Of a DNA stretch of 64,000 bases, positions 1-11,365 are shown piece by piece. Below the pieces are notes generated by a model. That model saw nothing but the letters and a program-made list of their open reading frames with translations. It was not told where the DNA came from and searched no databases. Position 1 is the first letter of the stretch. Each line of letters begins with the position of its first letter. The translations under genes were made by a program, and so were the position numbers. Source of the DNA: Taxillus chinensis. Its lineage: Eukaryota; Streptophyta; Magnoliopsida; Santalales; Loranthaceae. The stretch is taken from positions 51,962,400 to 52,026,399 of the forward strand of contig CM042092.1 in NCBI GenBank assembly GCA_023512835.1, given 5' to 3'.

Positions 1-924
1 GGTATCACTCAGCAAGAATACCTCGACCAAGTAAAAAAGGGTTCCCCGATTGAATGAACTCACTTTCCAACTCAAGTAAAAAAGATACTGTCTTAGACTA
101 CCATAAATCTCTAACAAAGTTCAATTGATTCGAGAAAAGTTTCTTGAGCATCCCGAATTTTGAAGAAATCAAGCAAGTCTCCCCAACGATCGAGCAAATT
201 AAGTCAAGAGTTTTCTAAATAGTGTCTCGAACCAATTTCCCCAACAAATCCAATTAAATTCTAGCAACACCAAATTCCTAGTGGTTTAAGCTCCCTTTTA
301 ACATAAAATGCATCTTAGACATGCATTACTTGCATATATTTATTCTTTCTTTCAGGAACGTTGTTGCCTCTGAAGATCCCAAGAGATCATCCTCCACAAG
401 TTCCCAAAATATCCCTCATTTTTATTCCTTTGGGAAGTCCGTAGGTAGTTCCCTTACACTTATCCCACTTTTTCTTTTTAATTTCAATGAAGTCCACATG
501 CAGTTCCCCTGTAACTATCCTTTTTCTTTTTCCTTTGGGAAGTCCACAAGCAATTCCCCTGTACCTATCCTTTTTTTTTATTATCCTTTTGGGAAGTCCA
601 TAGGCAGTTTCCTTGCACCTATCCCACCTTGTCTTTTCAATTCCTGTCAGGTCTTAGATGCTTTTTCAATTTTTAATGCCTTTTCAATTTTCGTTAGCTT
701 TTTGCTCTTTTCAACTTCTACCGGGCCTTAGATGCCTTTTCAAATCTTTTCAATTTCCATTGGCCTTGGAAGCCTCTTTTCATTATTAGGGATAGACCCA
801 ACCATGATGTTCTACCTTACTTTGCCATTAGGTAAGTTAGGTAAGTACTCCAACCCATCCAAAATAACTCCATTCTTATCTTTGTACTCTTTTGTATACA
901 AACAATGTACAAAGAGGGGCAGCT
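1..924 (+). mobile_element. 3' internal (non-coding) end of an Ogre/Tat-like Ty3 retrotransposon
   Basis: Bases from about 700 to 924, read in reverse complement, align closely with the region just inside the 3' LTR of the other Ogre-like element in this window (8578 to about 8800). Shared blocks include the polypurine end next to an A/G-rich GTACAAAG stretch, the phrase ATGGTTGGGTCT, and the AAGGCATCTAAGGCC repeat. The orientation is therefore opposite to that element. The + strand polypurine tract AAAGAGGGGCAG lies at about 911-922 and is followed by TGTTG, the same LTR start as in the other copy. Short open frames here are not convincing genes. The left part of the element lies outside the window. 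Confidence 0.75.
427..630. repeat. imperfect ~55-bp tandem repeat in Ogre 3' region
   Basis: Four diverged units carry the core TTTGGGAAGTCC followed by CAGTTCCCCTGTACCTATCC-like sequence and a T-rich spacer, at about 427, 484, 531 and 585. Tandem repeats between pol and the 3' LTR are typical of Ogre-type elements. Confidence 0.6.
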
Positions 925-1088
925 TGTTGTTCCTATAGTCTTTTTGTTTGCCATTGTTGTCAACGGTATGCGGAACGGGTAGCCACAAGATCAAAGATCC
1001 GTACTTGGTTGGATAACTTCATAGAGTGATCTCTTAGAGTAAACTTGTGGAGGGAGTCTACCTATGTATATTGTTAATCTGCTCGGGG

Positions 1089-1184
1089 TCGAAGATCCAT
1101 AGACTCAAAGATATGTAGAGTCAAAGATCCATAGACTCAAATATATGTAGAGTCGAAGATCCGTAGACTCAAGGATATGTAGAG
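1089..1184. repeat. 32-bp tandem repeat, three copies
   Basis: Three head-to-tail copies begin TCGAAGATCC or TCAAAGATCC and end GATATGTAGAG, at 1089-1120, 1121-1152 and 1153-1184. A diverged partial unit and many loose GACTCGAAG/GACTCAAAG words follow to about 1620. The array sits in the putative U3 of the LTR. Confidence 0.8.
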
Positions 1185-1875
1185 TTGAAGATCCTCAGGC
1201 TCGGAGCACCACCGACTCAAAGGCACACAGGGTCATAGACTCGTAAATCCATAGGATCAAAGATTCGAAGACTCAAAGTGTAGTCGGGTGTAGAGTAGTG
1301 TCTCAAGAGACTCAAAGACTTGCAAACTCGAAGACCCATCGGGTGTAGAGTGGCAGTGTCGTAGAGTCGAAGCTTGTGGGGTCGAAGATTGGAAGACCCG
1401 TTGCCTGAGAACAGAGACTGTTAATGTGAACGGATGATTAGTCAAGTTAGGATGCGGCTATCTCTAGCTTGAAATTGGAGACTCGTAGACTCGTAGGGTA
1501 AGATGTCGGTTGGTTACCGATTCTAACCTAAATTTGAAAACTCGAGCTTTCTATCTTGGAGTTGGTCTGACTCACGAGCTCGAAGGTTCCGACTCGAAGA
1601 GTTGAAGGTACGGACTCAAAGATCATAACACATACACTACATGGAGAATCGGTGAGGCTACAAAGCAATCATCTTCGAGGCCGTGGTTAATCGAAGAAGT
1701 GAAATGCGGACAAGGTTGCCGCTTAAGTAAGCTATTCGGACAATGTATCCCGAGCACGCTAAGTACCAGAATATACACATGGACGTTATCCAAGGCTGGA
1801 TTAACATGTTTCAACGATGGAGATTAAAAGGTGGAACATACTTAACCCTAGCAGAAGGACTTCATGCAACGGCCG

Positions 1876-1886
1876 TCCTATAAAAG
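1876..1886 (+). promoter_or_regulatory. TATA-like box of the + strand Ogre LTR
   Basis: CCTATAAAAGC follows a GC-richer stretch (CAACGGCCGTCC) and precedes an A-rich leader. Its place about 950 bp inside the LTR fits a retrotransposon promoter. This call rests on motif and position only. Confidence 0.45.
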
Positions 1887-2599
1887 CAAGGAAGATATTA
1901 TACTTCGAAGTGCATCAAAATATTATATAATACAAGAACTTATCGAAGAGATACAAAAGATGCAACGGAGTTCGTATTGCTTACACAGAGAGAGGAAGAT
2001 TGAGAGCAAGATAACGGTGAGTTAACTGTCTTCGTTCCTCATACATTCAATGAACAAATAGTGAGTTTTGCAAAGGAGTGTTTGAAGGTCAAGAAATACA
2101 AACGGTTAATATGCGGGAGCATATTGCACTAGACAGTTCATCACAGTGAGTGAGTGCCAAGTAATCACGTTTCTATATTTGAATTTAAAAGAAAAGAGAG
2201 TTGATCTTATTGTAACAAGGGCAAGACCCTATTATATTAAAAGCGTAGAATGGATTGGACTTGGTGTAGGTACACTATCACTACTTGTGGAGTAGATCAC
2301 ACCGATCGAACCACGTAAACTATGTGTCTTTATCTTTTACTTCCCATACATATATGCTATTAATTTAATCTTTCACAAGACACTGAAATACCTCTCAAAT
2401 AATAACCACATCTGCAAGAATACCTCTGAGAAGTAAACTACTTTTAAAACTAAATGAATTAGTTTTAAGTATACAGATTTGCCCCCCTCTTTGTATACAC
2501 ACACAAATACTCACACGATCTTGCTTGGATATTGGGAATATCACAGCTATTGAACCTTATTTTGTTCGGGCTATACATATACATTTATTTTTTGTTTTA

Positions 2600-4473
2600 A
2601 ACTTCTTTTCTATTGGTTACTCACTGTGTATAGATAAATAAAGAGATGTGACCGTTGATTCAAAATGCAACTTTAATGACTTCTTTAAAAAAGGTTTTAA
2701 TGGCAAAGAGCCAGTCCCAGGTGATGAAAAATCAATTTTTAGGATCAATGCCTTTGACCGTGCTCAAATCCAAGGTCAAACGAGGAAGTTCAACTGACAG
2801 CTAACAGTGATCAACTGACAACCAACGTTCAAAAAGACACTCCGGATCAGGTCGCAATTCTCATTTTCTCACTCTACTCATCATTCTGAGAATTTTGACA
2901 TATATATTACATATATTCGCTCCCAGAGCTTATTTTTGAAAAATAAAAAATTATTATTTTTCCTGTAATAAAACGATTTAGAGACGTGCAATACAGTATT
3001 GGTATAAAAACGAGCTCATTTTTAAGAAAAAAGGATACAAGATCGTTTGTTGTGACACCCTGAGTGCAAAAGTAAGTTTTTCACATTTTATTAGAAACCA
3101 GATTGTTTTACCGATCTCAAAAACCCAAAACACCAGTTAAAGATTACATAATAGGGCAATAATTTTTTTTCTTTTCTCTTTCCTTTTCCCGCTTCTCTTA
3201 GCCATGTGTTAAGCTCTCGCTTGTTGATAATAATAAAATAAAATAAAAAAATAAAATAAAAAACCACATCCACATAAAATAATTCAGCCTTATCTCTCCC
3301 AAACCCGTCATTTTGCCCCATCTCTCTCATTTGCAGTGTTTTCTTACTCAATGTCGTACCATGGCCACAACGAAAGTTTTCTAAACATCAACCCCCTCTT
3401 CCCCCCATTTTATTTTGTCCATCCTTCCACACTGCAATAGTTTGCTAAATGTCAACTCCCATGGTGCTGCTATACTAGCAAGCTTATGTAACTTATGCTG
3501 ACCCATTGATGCTGTCCTTCAACGGTGAATATGATATCATCCCCTCCTCAGCGACTACCAGCTTCCTCGACGACACCATCAACCGTGCCTAAAGCCTTCG
3601 CTCCCTGCCAACACTACCTCCGACCACGAAACGTCCCTCACCATAGCCTTGACCAAACCATGATGCCATCCTACGAGGCCTTGCACCTCCCAGCTTCAAG
3701 TCTAGCCCACTGGTCGCCCAAGGAAGCAAGAAACCATTGATTTGCTCGCTTGGATCAAAGAAAGGTCGGTTACATGGTTTGTTTGATATGATCCTTACTT
3801 CATTCATATTTGATGTTGTTGTATGACATTTGGCATTTCGTATATGCTAGTTCTGAATTTGATTGGTAGTTCCATATAGACTAGTTCATAAGTATTCTAT
3901 ATATGAGTTTTCTTTTAGATCCGTTCTGTTTTGGATTTGTTCCGTTTTGGGAAGCTCAGGTCTGTTTTATTTTTGCATATATGAGTTATCATTTTTGTTT
4001 ATTAGTTTCGTTTGAGTCTGGATTCATGTGTACAGATTAAGCAACTGAAGTCACCAAAAATAGAAGACCAAGTAGTTAATTGACTATGTTTATTTTTTTT
4101 AATTGAGCTTGGTTCTGTATTTTTTTTTTTGCATACAGACTCTGCTAAGTGAGCCTATTTAGTTTTCTTCGTGGCCTTATTTTTCTTTCTATTTTGTTTT
4201 CGTTCGGATTTATTAGTTCTGTGCACCTCCATGTTCATCTATTCTGGCTTTGATTAGCTCGGTTCTTAGAGCCTTGGTATGTGTTGTGTTTGGGTTCTCT
4301 CTGATTTGGGTTATCTGTGTCGTGTTTGGGTTACTGAGGCGTGTTTTTATTGGTTTGATGAAATTTGTATTGCTTTTGTTTCTCCTTTTCCCCTTTCCCT
4401 TTTTTCAAAATGGTTGTCTATATTGTTTGATTTGCCTTTGTATCCTTCTGTTTGGGATGACAACTGCTTTAAC
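2600..4473. other. no recognisable gene
   Basis: AT-rich sequence with T-rich tracts. A pyrimidine-rich, more GC-rich patch at about 3530-3760 has short open frames on both strands, but none has a recognisable domain. T-rich intron-like sequence follows the patch, so it could be a decayed exon fragment. I could not assign it. Confidence 0.5.
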
Positions 4474-5226
4474 TAGGGACATATCCAGAAAGTTCGGTCA
4501 GGGGGGCCAAAATATAAAATATGTAATTCATGTTTAGAAACTGTTATCTAAAACTATGATTAGTAGGGCCGGTCTCGAGATTTAGGAGGTTTAAAGTGAT
4601 TATTAAATTAAAAGCTTTTATCCATAAATTAAATTATCGATTTTTATTTTTATTTACTATAATTATAAGTACAATATAAAATTTAAAAATATTTATTATT
4701 GTCAAAATTATAAATTAATTTTTGATTGTTTTCTCCCGTCAGAAGTTAGGCCAAGATGAGATGAGCCCTGAAAGTCTTAATTTTAATTTAATTTTTGGGG
4801 GCCAAAGACTTAGACCTCACTTGTCAGGCCTTGAGACCAACATTGACGATTAGTACTATCTAAGTTAAAATTAATAACATAAATACATAAAATATTTATC
4901 AAATTATCATATAATCAAGATAACTTTTTAAAATCATATAATTCATTTACCACCATTATAATTAATAACATGTTTATCACAAATATAGGATACTAAATTA
5001 CATTACTAATTAATTTTAATTGTAATTATATTTATAATATAAATAATTAAAATTTAAATTTATATATATAGCTTTATATATTTATCTACTATTAAAATTT
5101 ATAATTTTATATTATATATTTATATATTAATTTTAATATATATAAGTTATATATATATATATAAAAATTTAAATTTAAATTGGGGGGGGGGGGGGGGGGC
5201 TTCTGCCCCCCTAGTTTCCGTCTCTG
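4474..5226. mobile_element. hAT-like MITE with 8-bp target duplication
   Basis: The ends are imperfect inverted repeats: TAGGGAC at the left, GTCTCTG at the right. They are flanked by near-identical 8-mers, GCTTTAAC (4466-4473) and GATTTAAC (5227-5234). Subterminal sequences are also inverted: GGGGGGCC near 4500 and GGGGG..CTTCTGCCCCCC near 5200. The interior is AT-rich, has no ORF, and includes an 18-19 base poly-G run at about 5182-5199. An 8-bp duplication is typical of hAT elements. Confidence 0.65.
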
Positions 5227-5234
5227 GATTTAAC

Positions 5235-5889
5235 GATTTAGAATACTATTTTACTTCCTAACAATGTGATGGACTATTATGGCTTGTTCCTTTATTACGG
5301 GATTAGATCTACTTTCATTTGTTGATTTTTTTTATTGTTGGGTTTCATTATTTGTTCATGACAATATGTAGCTAACTGTGGTTTTATAGGTTTTCTTTGT
5401 AATTTATTTTGGTCATTTTGCTTTTATTCATTCCTTGTACCATGTAATTCAAATTCTCTCTCATCCTATTGTAATGTCCATTGGACTCCCTTTTGTACAA
5501 ATGTAATTCAAAACCAATATAGTGAAAAAAACGTAAAAAACAGAGAGAAAAGAAGAAAAGTGAGAAAAAAAGGAGAGAAAAAAAGAGAAAAGGAGAGAAT
5601 GTATGTTTTATTTTGTGAATGTCACTCTCACACATAAATATTTTTACTTCAATTTTCTTAAAAAAAATCCTTTAAATTGTCGTTTTAAAAAAAGGTTTTC
5701 TTATATTTTAAAGTTAAATTTCTTTTTCGCGACAAATAAAATTGCATCTCACCTTGAATAATAAAAATACAAAAATATTTTTTAAAAATCCAAATAAAAT
5801 AAAATAAAATAAAATAAAAAAAATATAAAAAAAATAAAATAAAATATGTTGTTGCAAATAAAAGGGGGGGGGGGGTGTATGTTTATCAC
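5235..5889. other. low-complexity AT-rich interval
   Basis: Mostly A/T-rich sequence with AAAATA repeats (about 5790-5850) and a short poly-G run near 5864-5874. No gene or element boundary is recognised. Confidence 0.5.
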
Positions 5890-6265
5890 TTAAGATTATT
5901 CCCTAGAAATCCTTTTAAGGTAACTTTTAGGTTCACTTTAGATCCCCTTGGTAAGTTGGACTTGATTTTAATTTGAACAATTAATTTAAAATAATAAAAT
6001 GAGTAGCAACCTTAGGCCTTAGGAAAATAAAATTTGGTTTAGATAAGTAATAACTAAAACAAGCGAATAAAACAAATTAGAAACTCCATCCTTTTAAGAT
6101 ATGTATCGAAAGAGCATTATGGGGGTATTAATCTTTCCCCACATGTAACCAACTCCCGAATCCAACTCCAATGACGTAGATTATTTTTTAGAGACCAACT
6201 GCACCAAAAAATAGTTAGTGGTGACTCCGTATTTTTTCATTACCATTTGAATAAAGGTTGGGGAA
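5890..6265 (+). repeat. U5-type end of an Ogre/Tat LTR, + orientation
   Basis: The block around 6060-6235 matches, in inverse orientation, the U5 end of the other Ogre LTRs here. Shared phrases in order are a CTTTTAAGA word, GTATCGAAAGAGCATTATGG (others: GTACCGAAAGGGCGTTGTAG), GTAACCAACTCCCGAA, then CACCAAAAAATAGTTAGTGG. It probably belongs to the + strand Ogre-like LTR that starts at 925, but continuity between the two cannot be proved from one copy. Confidence 0.6.
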
Positions 6266-7616
6266 ATCGCATTCTGAAAGCGGGTATTCCCTCGGACAAA
6301 ATCTGGTGATTACAATGATCTTCCCTTCTATCTCGCTCGATTTTGTTCCCAAACTAAAGCCTTCGTGCCATCCTCTTTATGCGTGCCATGCCATCTCGTT
6401 ATCACTCGTTTTGTCCAGGTCGAATCCAAATGATAAAATATACAAAGTCGCCACCAACTATTTTTGGGGTACAATTGGATACCCTCTACCTTGAGTAGTT
6501 AAGATGTGGTACGTATTTACCAGAGATGGGTTCGGGAGTTGGTTACGTGTTGGGAAGGTTTTAAGCCCCCTACAACGCCCTTTCGGTGCACTGTCTTAAG
6601 AGGAGGAGGTTTCTATTTGTTTTTTTTTAAATCACATTTAATCTAAATCTAATTCTCAAAATTTTATTTTAATCCGTCACATGCTAATTAATTAATAGGC
6701 TTAATTACTACTCACGAGCTAATTATTAAATTTAAAAGTTAAAGGTTAAATTTAATTATCATAATCTAAGTACAAATTATTTAAATTAGTCTAATTATTT
6801 ACTAAATTTTAAATATGAAAATTAATTACAAAAGTTAATTACTAATTTATCTAATTACTAATGTTATTTAATTCATTACGCACTAATTAATTAATTACCA
6901 GGCTTACTTACTATTGACATGCCTAAATTTGAAAAGTTAATTACAAACTTATTAAAAATTAACTAACTAATTATGCTAATTTAATTATACTAATCAAAAA
7001 CTAACTAACTAATTAACTAAATATGCTAAAATTAACTAATTAAAATTATGCTAATTATGCTAAATTAAAAAAACTAACTAACTAATTATGCTAAATTTAA
7101 TTATAAACTAACTCCTAATTTACTACACAAAATAATAATAAAAATTAAAGAAGGAAAGGAATAAAAACCTGAAATATCGTGGACCGAGGGTGCCCTTCTC
7201 CCGAATGCCTCCTTTTTCTGCAAAAGAAGGGAAAAGAAAATTAATTTGACTATAACCGAGTTCTTTTTTAGAACCGCGATTAAGTTTACACTTTACTCCT
7301 TTTTTTGAGTTTTGTGTAATTGATGGATGGTGTGTTTTGGAAGAGGGGAGAGGAGACCCCTTTATATAGGTGTTAAGGAGAGGGAAATTTAAGCATTTTT
7401 CGATGTGGGACTTCCCACTTTTTTTTTCCTTTGCATCGTGCTTGTTGTTGTTGTTGTTTATTTTTTTTTAAATAGGAAGTCAACAAAGGGGGGCCAAACT
7501 TGGCCCCCCTGCCCTTTTTTCAAACGTGGGGGCGATGCCCTCATGACTTTTTTTTTTTTTAATTTTTAACATTTTTTTGTTTGTTTTTTATTTTTTTATT
7601 CTTTTTTTATTTTTGT

Positions 7617-7667
<51 letters not shown>

Positions 7668-7964
7668 GTCAAATAAGTGTGGCGGCCTTGTTCATGAATA
7701 GTAATGGTATTGTTCATGAAACAAGAACTCATTGGTCTTGTTCGTGAATAGTGATGCGAATAGTACCCTGGGCAATGTTCACGTATATGTTTTTTTTTTA
7801 AACCTATGTCGGCGCGATTGGCCATTGGGATGGTTTTATTTATTTATTTATTTAACCTATATATATATATATATACATACATATATATATATATAAATAT
7901 ATATACCCAGACATAACAAACATGCAAATTTATTTAGGACTCCGTGGTGGAGATATTACATGAT

Positions 7965-8114
7965 TCAACCTAAAATATATTCTGTGGCCATTGCCATTAC
8001 ATACAAGAGGATGATGAAAGCAAGGAGGGGTATGAAAGCGCCGCCCAGCATAGGATACACAATAGTACACGCCAGCACTAGCACTGTTAGCACGCACTTC
8101 ACCCAATCAGCCAT
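7965..8114 (-). CDS. 49-codon ORF for a small hydrophobic protein, carried inside the LTR
   Basis: The - strand ORF starts at 8114 and stops with TGA at 7965-7967, encoding 49 residues. It begins MADWVK, has a hydrophobic stretch at about residues 7-22, then GG, and a second at about 26-43, ending EYILG. Two membrane segments are plausible. About 100 bp upstream is a TATA box (CCTATAAATA), followed by a pyrimidine-rich leader with many CTTC/CACT words, which looks like a plant gene promoter and 5' UTR. The block is absent from the other LTR of the same element. The MADW start and small two-segment build recall short plant membrane proteins of the DUF3339 type, but similarity beyond that is weak, so no function is assigned. 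Confidence 0.45.
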   Translation of the reverse strand: MADWVKCVLTVLVLACTIVYPMLGGAFIPLLAFIILLYVMAMATEYILG

Positions 8115-8213
8115 TTTCGCAGAAGAGGAGGCAAAAAACGTGGAGAATTGAAGAAGAGAGTTTGAAGAGTGGTAGAGTGGAAATTGTGTGAGTGAAGGAG
8201 AGGAATGAGGGTG

Positions 8214-8223
8214 TATTTATAGG
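8214..8223 (-). promoter_or_regulatory. TATA box ahead of the small LTR-borne ORF
   Basis: The - strand reads CCTATAAATA, 100 bp upstream of the ATG at 8114. Upstream of it are four spaced AACGG(C/T) words (about 8235-8300). Confidence 0.5.
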
Positions 8224-8577
8224 GTGGAAAAGTGGCCGTTGGTGGAGAATATAGCCGTTGGAAATAGTGTCGTGACCGTTGGAACAGTGCCGTGACCGTT
8301 TTTTTGTTTTGTTTTTTTTTTGTGCAGAAAATGTTGTTTGAAAAATAAAAATGTAGACATACAACAGGCTCTAAGGATTTTTTTTTTTTGGAATTTTTTT
8401 TCTTTTTTTTGTTTTTGTTTTTGTGTTATACATATATAATTAACCTCACACCCTTTAAATTAACAGTCACACCTTTTTATTTATCTATAAAAAGTGAATG
8501 ATAAATATGAAATAATATAAAGCTAAAATGAATATGTATGTCCAACCTGGACAAAATGGGGTCCAACAATTGCCCCT

Positions 8578-8592
8578 TTTTGTGCATTGTTT
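8578..8592 (-). other. polypurine tract of the Ogre element
   Basis: The - strand reads CAAAAAGGGGCAAT immediately before TGTTGGACC, the LTR start. This is the expected site for plus-strand DNA priming. Confidence 0.8.
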
Positions 8593-8754
8593 GTAGACAA
8601 ACAAAGTGTACAAAGATAAGAAGGAATCATTTTGGACGGGTTGGAACACTTACCGCCTTTACCTAGCGCCGGGACGGGGGTAGGACGTTATGGTTGGGTC
8701 TGTCCCCAAGAATGAAGAGAAGCTTCTAAGGCCGGTGGAATTTGAACAATTTTG

Positions 8755-9212
8755 ATGAGGCATTTAAGGCCCGACGGGAGTTGAAAAGGGCATCTAAGGC
8801 CTGACAGAATTGAAAAGGCATTTAAGGCCTGACAGAATTGACAAGGCATCTAAGGCCCGACAGAATTGAAAAGGCATCTAAGGCCTGATAGAAATTGAAA
8901 AGGCATCTAAGGCCTGGCAGGGATTAAAAAGGCATCTAAGGCTTGATAGAAATTGAAAAAGGCATCTAAGACCTGACAGGAATTGAAAAGGCATCTAAGG
9001 CCTAACAGGGAGTGAAAAGGCATCTAAGGCCCGATAGAAATTGAAAAAGGCATCTAAGGCCTGATAGGAATTGAAAAAGCATCTAAGGCCTGACAGAATT
9101 GAAAAGGCATCTAACGCCTAACAAGAATTGAAAAGGCATCCGAGGCCTAACAGGAATGAAAAAGGCTTCCGAAGCCTAACAAGAATTGAAAAAGCATCCA
9201 AGGCCTAGACAA
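8755..9212. repeat. degenerate ~27-bp tandem repeat in Ogre 3' region
   Basis: About 16 units are built on AAGGCATCTAAGGCCTGACA followed by GAATTGAAA, with single-base changes and small indels between units. They are contiguous, without unique spacers. The same word occurs in inverse orientation at about 720-760 in the other Ogre copy. Confidence 0.85.
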
Positions 9213-10097
9213 TGGTGCATGATTGTTAAAGAAGGTATATGGGCTCCCTCTACGAGTTCACTCAATGAGATCGCTCTACGAGGTTACCCGAAAAGAGTGG
9301 AAGTTTGTTCGAGTCTCAAAAGGGTGCTTTTAGAGCTTGGGGAAATTATAAAAAAAAAGTCTTGTAGAGTTAAACAAAGGAAGCTAGTAGGGCTTGATGA
9401 GAAGCTTGTTGCGGATGAGTTCTTGGGATCTTTAGAGGCGATGACGTTCCTGAAATTGCAAAAATGCTTGAATGTATGCCATGATGCATGGAATGCAATG
9501 TGGTGTATGCAGGGGAGACATAGTGAATGAAATGTGTTGCCAAGGACCCAATATGGGCTAGGGTTTTATTCTCAATATGGCTAGAGAGTTTGACCGACAT
9601 CCAACTTGTTGGGGAACTCTCTCTCTCAATATGGATGGAGGGCTTGTTTGACTTAGCTTCACTGCATTGAGGAACTTGATTTGACGACTCCGTTGGGGAT
9701 GTTGGCACTCTGTGTTGAAGAGTTTGACTTGTTTGAGGTTTGAGCTTGGCCTTACTTATAAGGTAACGCCAAAGGAGCCTACTGGGGATTTAAAATGTTC
9801 TAATTAAATGTGACATGAAGACGATGAAACATGCGTAGGGAAATAAAAAGGATTTTTGTCGGTTTAATTCCACAAAACATATTTATATCATAGAAGGTGC
9901 CCCTTGTTATAATCGATAAACAAAATTACAAGTCTTTAAAACATAATGTACAAATTTGATTCGAGTATGCCTCGGGTTTGACCGGGTCTTCCACCGTTTG
10001 CAACTATTGTTTTTTAGATGGTCTTGTTTCTATTGTTTGCAAAGGACCTTGTTTTATGTGGTCTTGATCTTTTCGCCCTTCAGGGATTTATTTTTTG

Positions 10098-10222
10098 GCT
10101 TTGTATTTTACCCTTGGTGCCCTTTCGGGTTTTCACCAAGTCCGCCTTTGTTCGTTTCTTTGTCTATTGTTGGAGCTTTGTATTTTAACCTTGGTGCCCT
10201 TTCGGGTTTTCACCAAGTCCGC
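10098..10222. repeat. two copies of a 48-bp block containing a stem-loop
   Basis: The block GCTTTGTATTTTA..CCAAGTCCGC occurs at 10098-10145 and 10175-10222, offset 77 bp, with one or two differences. Each copy holds a perfect inverted repeat CTTGGTG..CACCAAG with an inner CCC..GGG, so the element's RNA could form two tandem hairpins just downstream of the integrase. Confidence 0.7.
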
Positions 10223-10353
10223 TCATTGCTGCCATGCTTTATTCCTTCCATGTCTCGGAAGAAAGATTAAGTAACTCCTCATTTGGACGAGAGAGTTAAG
10301 CATAGAACTTTTTCACTGCATCGCTATTCACTGGGTTAGGGAGCTCATCACCA

Positions 10354-11362
10354 TCAATTCTGGCAAGGATTAACGCGCCTCCCCGAGAATGCTTTCTTCA
10401 CAACATATGGGCCTTCATAGTTGGGAGTCCACTTGCCCCTATGGTCATGTTGAATTGGTAATATTTTCTTGAGGATGAGATCACCCTCTTGAAATATTCT
10501 AGGCTTCACCTTTTTATTGTAGTTATTCATCATTCTCTCGTTGATATAATCGACCTTTGCGGATCGGCGCCAGCGTTTGCCCTCAATTAAATTCAATTGT
10601 TCATAACGGCTTTGGACCCACTCTGCTTCTTCGAGTTGAGCATCCTTGAGTACTCGGAGGGAAGGTATCTCTACTTCAACAGGTAAAACTGCTTCCATAC
10701 CGTATACTAAAGAAAAAGGAGTTGCCCCAGTTAATGTACGTACGGAGGTGCAATAAGCATGCAAAGCATAGGGTAGTTTCTCGTGCCAATCTTTGTATGT
10801 TTCGAGTCATCTTCCTAATGATATTCTTGATATTCTTATTGGCTGCCTCAACTGCTCCATTCATCTTGGGGCGATAGGGGGTCGAGTTGCGGTGTTGGAT
10901 TTTGTATGTTCCGCACAACTTACCCATCATCCGACTATTCAGATTGGCAGCATTGTCTGTTGTGATTTGCTCAGGAAGGCCGTATCGACATATGATGTTA
11001 TTCCACAAAAATTTAAGCACCACGGCTTGTGTGACATTAGCATATGACGTTGCTTCTACCCACTTAGTGAAATAATCAATGGCCACTACCATTGATGCGG
11101 TGACCATTGGATGCTTTCGGAGATATTGGTCTAATAACATCGATACTCCGAGCGAGAATGGCCATGGGGAAACCATCACATGTAGCTTGGATGGAGGTAC
11201 TTGGATCTTATCGCCATAAATTTGACACTTGAGGCATTTACGCACATACTCAATACAATCTTTTTCCATGGTGACCCAATAATAGCCCATTCGTATGATT
11301 TGTCTTGTTAATGCATGTCCATTTGCATGTGAACCGCATTCTCCTTCATGCACTTCTTTCAT
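10354..11362 (-). pseudogene. Ogre integrase (broken)
   Basis: The first part (11362-10676) has the zinc-binding segment (CGSHANGH..CLKCQ), the core with VVAIDYFTKWVEA and ITTDNAANL, and the third catalytic region near NGAVEAANK. It changes frame near 10760, and the second part (10764-10354) continues with GATPFSLVYGMEAVLPVE and the C-terminal DNA-binding-like segment ending near KWTPNYEGPYVVKKAF. Integrase inserts the cDNA copy into the host chromosome. The frameshift, and an in-frame TAG just upstream, mean this copy cannot make a full protein. Confidence 0.85.
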
Positions 11363-11365
11363 TAT

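Larger units (their letters stand above)
925..2600 (+). repeat. 3' LTR (start only defined) of the + strand Ogre-like element
   Basis: The LTR start TGTTG at 925 follows directly on a polypurine tract. A TATA-like box (CCTATAAAAGC, about 1876-1886) precedes a leader-like stretch, as expected for a U3/R junction. The right edge was not found. A conserved Ogre U5-type block further right (5890-6265, same orientation) could be the true end, which would make this a roughly 5.3-kb LTR containing a later MITE. The extent given here is a conservative minimum. Confidence 0.5.
6396..8577 (-). repeat. 3' LTR of the - strand Ogre element (2182 bp)
   Basis: This matches the right-hand LTR (29220-30683) along most of its length, and ends in TGTTGGACC on the - strand. 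The inner edge is recognised by the polypurine tract at 8578. The outermost base pair is decayed (TC instead of TG on the + strand). The LTR is about 700 bp longer than its partner because of an AT microsatellite (about 7620-7663), some extra sequence, and a block at about 7800-8320 that contains a small ORF. A TATA box lies at 7371-7380 on the - strand. Confidence 0.85.

Noticed and set aside
321..938. 136- and 68-codon + strand frames
   Set aside because: They are composed of T-rich repeat units of an Ogre 3' region and are homologous to non-coding sequence of the other Ogre element.
3525..3807. 71- and 72-codon frames on opposite strands
   Set aside because: No recognisable domain, overlapping on both strands, and no splice context that can be trusted. 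Left as unassigned sequence.
8755..9212. CRISPR-like regular repeats
   Set aside because: The ~27-bp units are contiguous, degenerate and lack unique spacers. They lie between pol and the LTR of an Ogre element in a plant genome.
9186..10270. Frames of 104-114 codons near the Ogre 3' end
   Set aside because: They fall in the untranslated 3' region with tandem repeats and hairpins, on both strands, with no domain.
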